64,000 nt of DNA from Epiperipatus broadwayi. Taxonomy: Eukaryota > Onychophora > Udeonychophora > Euonychophora > Peripatidae. Of the stretch, positions 58,180 to 64,000 are shown piece by piece. How positions within the stretch are numbered: the first letter of the stretch is position 1; each line of letters begins with the position of its first letter. A model generated the notes under the pieces. It was not told the origin of the DNA. It worked only from the letters and a program-made list of their open reading frames with translations, and did not search any database. The stretch lies in assembly GCA_028023455.1 (NCBI GenBank), contig JAQFVV010006450.1, positions 1,215,501 to 1,279,500 of the forward strand, written 5' to 3'. A program made the translations under genes and the position numbers.

Positions 58180-59500
58180 ATTTTTTATTAATATGATTTA
58201 CTAACTGTGCAAAAAATCAAGAGAACAAAATTAATTAGTGACAATATAATCAATAAAAAAAAATATTTATTATTTATATGTGATTCTATCTGATTAGCAA
58301 GGACATTAAAATTTGTCATTTAATTTGTTAACAAAGCACACAATAGTTTCATAAGGCATTCACTCATCAGTTGTGCTCAATGTTTTGATTTTACAAACTG
58401 AGCATAATTATCTGTATTGCTTAATTAAAGTAGCAGAAGTTGATGTTCGAAAGTCAAAACAGAATAATATATTTGACAACATTTGAATTAAAGCTGTACA
58501 AAAAACAACAACATCATTAGACTAAGTTCAAATAAAAACTGAACTGATAAGTTCAAACAATGCATTATATTTCCAGGAAACAGTAAGTTGACAATGTAAA
58601 GCTGTAAGTAATCATTATAAAGAATGTATGGTTTTAAAATAAAGATATAAATATATCATACATAAATTATATCATAATTTTATTTTGAAAATTTAATGTG
58701 CCACATTAGATCATCTAAAGAATCGCATGCAGTTCGCAAGTCACGGTTTGGCAATATGTGTTTATAGTTTTGAAAGGAATTAATTTAGAGAAGAATTATT
58801 CTTGTCAAACTTCTAAATAAAAAGGAACAAATCTAAAAATATGAAGTACCATAAAAGTAAACTGTGATATTTTGAAGAATCAATTAACTCAGTAAAGGAA
58901 GTCTTTGACTGATTTAATATTAATTGCCATCTGAATCCATTCCCTACATAATGCAGATGTTTGGATTTGCCATTGATAGTCATGCTGTATTACATAACAT
59001 CAGCAAATCCAATGTTTACAACTTTTATTTGTATGACTAAGTCCAAGAAATCTCCACAGCTATTGTTTATTATTCTACTTAGATCTCTAATAAATATATA
59101 TATATCCTTCCTTAACAACCCAAATGTTACTAATGTTTAAATTGTCACCAGGTGTCTAATAAATATAGTTTGTCATTTGTTTATGATACCAGACATTTAA
59201 ATATTCAAATGGCTTTGAGCATAACATCTCTATTCAATTTAACCAAGCTGTTTTTTTTTTAAATAAAAATCAATCCAAGAAATTTTGAGTCTTCCACTCT
59301 ATTACTTGACTAAATCACATGGGGCAGGTTCCCAAAGTCATCTGAATTGTTCAAATGACTAAACAAAAATGTCATATGAAGCATTTTTTTTATTATTAAT
59401 GAGAAAGTTGTTATACTATTATAGGCACTTATCCCATGTTATACCTTTACCTGATTAACTAATCTAATAATTGAAAAAAAGAATAATTTATATTTCCATC
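58180..59500. other. AT-rich non-coding DNA, no gene seen
   Basis: No element recognised. Confidence 0.45.
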
Positions 59501-59524
59501 ATATATTTGAAATTACTAAACATT

Positions 59525-59850
59525 CTTTAGAAAAATTCAAACTTATCTTTCTAAATACATTCAACTGTTAATCATAAGGCATTGGCAAGCAAGTATTTTT
59601 GGCCTTAACAATGATAGCTACTACAGGACAGTTAGCTACCCCTATTCAATATAGCAACAGATAAAGAAGAAAGTAGAAGAATTTTTCTGGAAATGTGCAC
59701 AATACTAATCCATGTATTTACTACTAACAATCGAATAACTGTATAGATAAAGTTTGAAATGTTCTAAAAAACATTTAACTATTTCAGCTAGTCAGTACAA
59801 ATAGACTAACATATAACTATACGTAAAATGCCATCCTTCCGAACCTTCAG
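59525..59850 (-). repeat. Diverged FB2-like SINE copies
   Basis: Tail-like words (TTCAAACTTATCTTTCTAAA at 59537; AAAAACATTTAACTATTTCAG and ATGCCATCCTTCC on the other side) suggest a degraded FB2 inverted pair. Weak. Confidence 0.35.
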
Positions 59851-60504
59851 ATAATAAAATGTATTGTTTAATAATTTTGTCAGTTGTTTTTTTTTTTTTT
59901 GTAAATGAAAGAAGCAAACAATATTACATTTTAATTCATAAATTTTTGTTTCAACTAAATTAGTCGAATAGAAAAAAAATAATTTAGTATTTATTCCACG
60001 CACGCCAGTCTTCAGTTTGTCTGAACGGTTCCAGCACACTTGCTAATGATCATTGAGATTTGTTTATTTTTGAAAACGCAATCAGGGTTACTGTTTACAG
60101 AGGAATGTTTAATTTACTTTTTAAATTTGACATGTTGCGGGAAAAGGCCAAGAAGTATTAGAAAAATGCTTTCTTTTTTCAAATCTAAGACTGTTTGCTT
60201 CTCAAATGTAAGTAAATATTTTTGCTACTACGAATCCTCTAAGTGTCATTTTGACTGTATTTTTTTTACCACTAATTCACAGTCTTATATGAATGTAAAT
60301 AGAAATTGGTTCTGCGCTAATTAAATGAGAATATCAACTTTAAAAGCATATGTGTATCTGACACTTTGCATTAAAATAGAGATTTCATAAAATCGCAAGT
60401 CATTAACAGCTGTCTTTTAGTTGTGTGTTTTATTTCTCTAGGCTTAATGTATTGTTTTTCTTTTTTAATTATAATAACAATGAATTCATTACAAATTAAA
60501 AATC

Positions 60505-60675
60505 TAATGGTTTCATTAAAGTTTATGATGTAGTTCCAAATTTTACACTAATAGAATAAATGATTTTAAAAGAATGACAACCAATAGCAAATTACCACCG
60601 ATGGTGATCAGTCGTTATGTATGTATACTATTGCAAATTTTAATTTTATTTGTGCTCCTTTGTAGGATAGATAGT
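60505..60675 (+). repeat. Interspersed repeat family S3, copy 4
   Basis: GGTTTCATTAAAGTTTATGAT, GTAGTTCCAAATTTTACAC, AAAAGAATGACAACCAATAG and AAATTACCACCGATGGTGATC; this is the fullest S3 copy. Confidence 0.6.
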
Positions 60676-61284
60676 TAATCAAAGTTTAGGTACTGTTCCC
60701 GAAATTATCTGACTTCGTTTAGCTCTTGGTGTGTCAGCGATGATTTTGGCGCCCCCCATGTAAACCAAAATGGTGAAGAGTGCACTCTAAACCAATACAG
60801 GGTTAATTTCCTGTGTTAAGTGTGGCATCAAATGGTGTGTTTCTGTAATCACATTTCCATTCTTTAACTACACATACTGACTTTCTGACTCCAATAACCT
60901 TTTTCATTTTTTTTAGCTCAAACCCTCGAGAATTGAGAAAGCAATGATAGAAAAAGACTTAACAGGCTAGCAATCTTTAATTGTGATCTTTTCTCAAAGT
61001 ACTACAATGATTCAATTTGAACTTGGATTTGAGTAAGAGTTTCAACTGGAAAAGGTTATATCTTATACATCATTTTTTAAGGATTTTTCTGTCTTCCACA
61101 AAAATGGAAGGGATCTAGAAAATATGCACTAAAAATGACCTTTTTCACACAATTTTACTAGGTTGTTATGTCTAGCAGTTTAATTATTAAAATGATTGAA
61201 ATAATAATATCAGTAATAGTGGTTAAACAGGAGACAAGGAAAGTAATAACCTTAATTATTATACATATAATTATTTTCTCACTA

Positions 61285-61505
61285 TATATAGGTATATGGA
61301 ATATATGTACACTTTACATCATACAACTTTTCAGACAGAATAGAAATAACACTGATAGCTAAGGAATTGACAAGATTTAAGATTGGCATAATTGCTCTTA
61401 ATGAAAATCATCTTTTAGGGAAAGCAAGTTTAACAGAACAGATGGATGACTGCAAATTTTTTTTTTTGCAAGAACAGATCAGTCAATAAAAGGAAAATGT
61501 TTGGT
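61285..61505 (+). pseudogene. LINE APE-type endonuclease, N-terminal fragment
   Basis: The plus strand reads IGIWNICTLY, matching the start motif of APE endonucleases in RTE-like LINEs, and after a shift ITLIAKELTRFKIGIIALNE and NHLLGKASLTEQMDDCKFFF. The Glu of the ALNE word stands where the family has its first catalytic Glu. It belongs with the LINE body at 62570-64000 in the same orientation. Confidence 0.75.
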
Positions 61506-61649
61506 ATTAAATTTGCTATAAATTTTAATTTAATGTGTTTTATTCTTGGAATTCTTCAGTGTATCAATGAAGATTAATAATATTAAAACTTGACTTGCCC
61601 AGTGCTTAGTTTCAAAGAATTTGAAGAAATAAAGCTTTTATTTTTTATT

Positions 61650-62390
61650 CATCATCAACCATTATCAATCCACTGCAAGATGAAGATCTCTCCAAGTTCA
61701 ATCCATCTTCTTTGATCTTTAACTTCTCTTCTCCACATTACCCCTGCACACTTTCTTATTTTATCTATCCATCTCACATATGGTCTCTTTCTGTGTCTTT
61801 TACAATCTCTTGGGATCTAGTTTAAGATTTCAATTGTCCATCTATTATCATCTCTTCTAGTAATATGTCCAGCCCAACTCCATTTCGGTCTTAATTTTTT
61901 CAATGAGGTCAGTAACACCGGTTTGTTCTCTTACCCATATATTGCATTTTTGATCTCTCTTTGTTACTCCCAACATGCATCTCTCCATATTTTTTTGAGT
62001 GGTCTGAAATCTCTGTATTGCTCTTCTATTAAGTGTCCAAATCCATAAGTAAGAACTGGAAAAACACATTTATTAAAAACCTTCCTTTTCAAACACATAG
62101 GCATATTTCATTTTAGCATCAAGTTATTTCTACCAAAAGCACTCCAACCAAGTTTAATTCTATGATTAATTTCATCCATTATGTTTTCATCTGTATTAAT
62201 AATCTGACCAAGGTATTTGTAGCAGTTAACTTCTAACTTATCATAATCAATCTTTATTTTAATATTTTGAGAAAATCTTCAGTCCTACTTTCATCTGATA
62301 ACTCCTGCAACATTTCCTGCAGCTCTAAAGCATTATATGCAAAAACAATTACATCATCTGCAAAATCTAAATGACTTAAATAGCATTATT
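61650..62390 (-). pseudogene. RTE-like LINE 3' end, copy 3, inserted in another LINE
   Basis: Minus-strand text in order: CFRAAGNVAGVI, DYDKLEVNCYKYLGQIINTD, ENIMDEINHRIKLGWSAFGR, CLKRKVFNKCVFPVLTYGFG, EEQYRDFRPLKKIW, then the ORF 61857-62069 with RAIQRFQTTQKNMERCMLGV, TKRDQKC and TGVTDLIEKIK, ending in the ATGATGA-type 3' end near 61650. This is the thumb and C terminus of an RTE-like LINE. Several stops are present. It sits between the endonuclease and the RT of a plus-strand LINE. Confidence 0.85.
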
Positions 62391-62569
62391 ACAGCAATAC
62401 TATTAAAAGATTAAATTTTTCTTATTAGACTTTATTGCATATGTTAGTACATATAGTAGATGTTGGCAAAATGTATTGGAAAATAATTATATTAGTGCTG
62501 TAAATTTAAATAGTCTATTATTGAATTTTTGCATAACATATGTATTGACTATCACAAATGCTATAAAGA

Positions 62570-64000
62570 ATCATGAATGTATTCATGCTCCAAACAATTG
62601 CATTTAATAGAGTACATTATAGTTAGAAATCTGAATACAGGTTTTTATTACATGAGCATTTGCAAGTGCAGATTGTTGGATAGATCATAGATTGGAACAT
62701 TTCAAGACTAAAGTTATTATTGTATTAAATATTAAAAGGTAATCTTATTCCAGTCATATTCACAAGAAAACTATTGCTGGTTCTTTAGAAATACCTATTA
62801 TGCTTACTAAATTTCAACAGTTTTAAACTTTAAAATTGCTTATTTAAAACTTTCAGATTATCATATTACTAAAGCATGGGATTCACTTAAGGAATATGCT
62901 ATAGATACAAGTAAATCTGTTATTGGGTTCACTAAAAAAAAATAATCATGGCTGATTTACTAACAATCATCTTATTATTACAGATTTGATTTTTTAAAAA
63001 ATATGTGGCATTTTTTGCTTGGCAGAATAATAAATAAAATATGGAGCTTCATAATAAATATAGAGATTTGAAAACAGAAGTTCAGTGACTGATAAGAAGG
63101 CTTACAAATGATTGGTGCACTAAGTCTGCAAAAAGATATAGACATTCACTGATCATGGTTATATGAACTTGAGAAATGGTATTGCTGTCATGCAAAAATG
63201 ACTATCTTTTTTATGATGATAATGATATTTTGAACAATTTGAAGCAATACTATGATTTTCTTTTGAGTAATGATATATTCATTTTGTCTGCTTACTTGGA
63301 TTTGGACAAGGATATTCATATCAATGAAATCAAAATGGAAAATCTGCATGTCCTGATGAAATACCCAGAGAAGTTTTAAAGTATGTTAGTGATTAAAAAT
63401 ATTGTAATTTATTGGGAATATATGGATTAATAAAGTTGTGCCACAGATCTCAAGGACATTTTTATTATTTCAATTTTTTTAAATAAAAGGGATAAGATTG
63501 CAGTAATTATCAAGGAATATTCATTGTTATTTGCTAAAGCAATGGAACTTTAGAGAATTTTGTTGAATATGTTGCTTCTAGTTTTAGATAAATGGTTACT
63601 AGAAATTGAATATGGTTTTAGAGAATCAAGAGGCTCTATAGACATGCAAAATATGTCATGAATAAAGGAATGATTTATATATATTGGGTTTATTGATTTG
63701 GTCAAGGCATTCAATTCAGCTAGTAGGACAGATCTCTGACACCGTTTAAAATTAGTTGATCGTCAGTAAAAATTTATTTCTATTATACAGCTTCAATATA
63801 ATGGAATGAGAAAAAATGCTATTACTACAGATGGAAAATCTGAAGAATTTGAGATTAAAACTGGTGTTAAATAAAGATAGGTAGTTGCTATAACATTTGT
63901 TTTAATTTTTATGTCAGTGGTTTTTGGAACTGATTATATGTGGCTTAATGAAACAAGTATCAAGACTGATACAGGTCTGATGGTGGAATTTTTAATTTGT
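62570..64000 (+). pseudogene. LINE body: end of endonuclease, linker and reverse transcriptase, runs off the window
   Basis: Plus strand, several frames: ASADCWIDHRLEHFKTK (end of APE domain, SDH-type motif), HITKAWDSLKEYAIDTSKSV (linker), FFAWQNNK, a stop, then KYRDLKTEVQ and NDWCTKSAKRYRH, RT box 1 NGKSACPDEIPREVLKYV (63334-63387), YSLLFAKAM, FRESRGSIDM, catalytic box A FIDLVKAFNSASR (about 63689-63727; Asp present), GMRKNAITTDGKSEEFEIKT, GVK then a stop where Gln is expected, and YRSDGGIFNL at the edge. Many stops. Clade is RTE-like, not resolved further. Confidence 0.88.

Overview
The window looks like non-coding, AT-rich nuclear DNA from an invertebrate animal. No intact host gene was found. 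Long T/A and G/C homopolymers, (AAT)n, (TTA)n and (TA)n microsatellites and very short random ORFs dominate. Everything recognisable is a mobile-element relic or a dead gene copy. The mix of a Penelope-like element with a GIY-YIG endonuclease, RTE-like LINEs, mariner, hAT, several tRNA-derived SINE families and an animal TELO2-like fragment fits a metazoan. The species cannot be named from sequence alone; a cephalopod or another repeat-rich mollusc, cnidarian or chelicerate are all possible.

Left part (1-16 kb). A slightly less AT-rich stretch (about 1000-2640) carries one candidate exon. A tRNA-headed SINE at 3571-3680 has a perfect 16-bp target-site duplication. A TELO2-like C-terminal pseudogene lies on the minus strand at 5784-6188. 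Then come SINE copies, an RTE 3' end (10055-10235), a 105-bp deleted foldback element (12013-12117) and a head-to-head SINE pair (12129-12550).

Middle (16-40 kb). A Penelope-like element (PLE) at 16199-17380 is flanked by 90-bp inverted repeats. RTE reverse-transcriptase remains lie at 22324-22990, a complex inverted array at 24440-25330, and a 111-bp near-perfect hairpin at 28248-28358. A dead mariner (32369-33815) has been split by a second PLE. A third PLE (35470-36800) keeps an intact 206-aa linker/endonuclease ORF. All three PLEs have a hammerhead-ribozyme-like fold just downstream of the endonuclease. Several copies of one self-complementary repeat family (called FB1 here) follow.

Right part (40-64 kb). 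Further FB1 copies include a 58-bp miniature one with a perfect 13-bp target duplication (51720-51777). A 400-bp hAT-type non-autonomous element lies at 52941-53340, a minus-strand RTE fragment at about 57380-58170, and a LINE on the plus strand (61285-64000, running off the edge) interrupted by an oppositely oriented RTE 3' end (61650-62390).

The overall theme is repeats arranged as inverted pairs. FB1, the head-to-head SINE pairs, the 24-25 kb array and the 28-kb and 46-kb hairpins would each fold into long double-stranded RNA if transcribed. The best candidates for something undescribed are the FB1 family, whose self-complementary body, one-sided head and 11-14 bp target duplications do not fit one standard class, and the recurrent hammerhead-like motifs of the PLEs.
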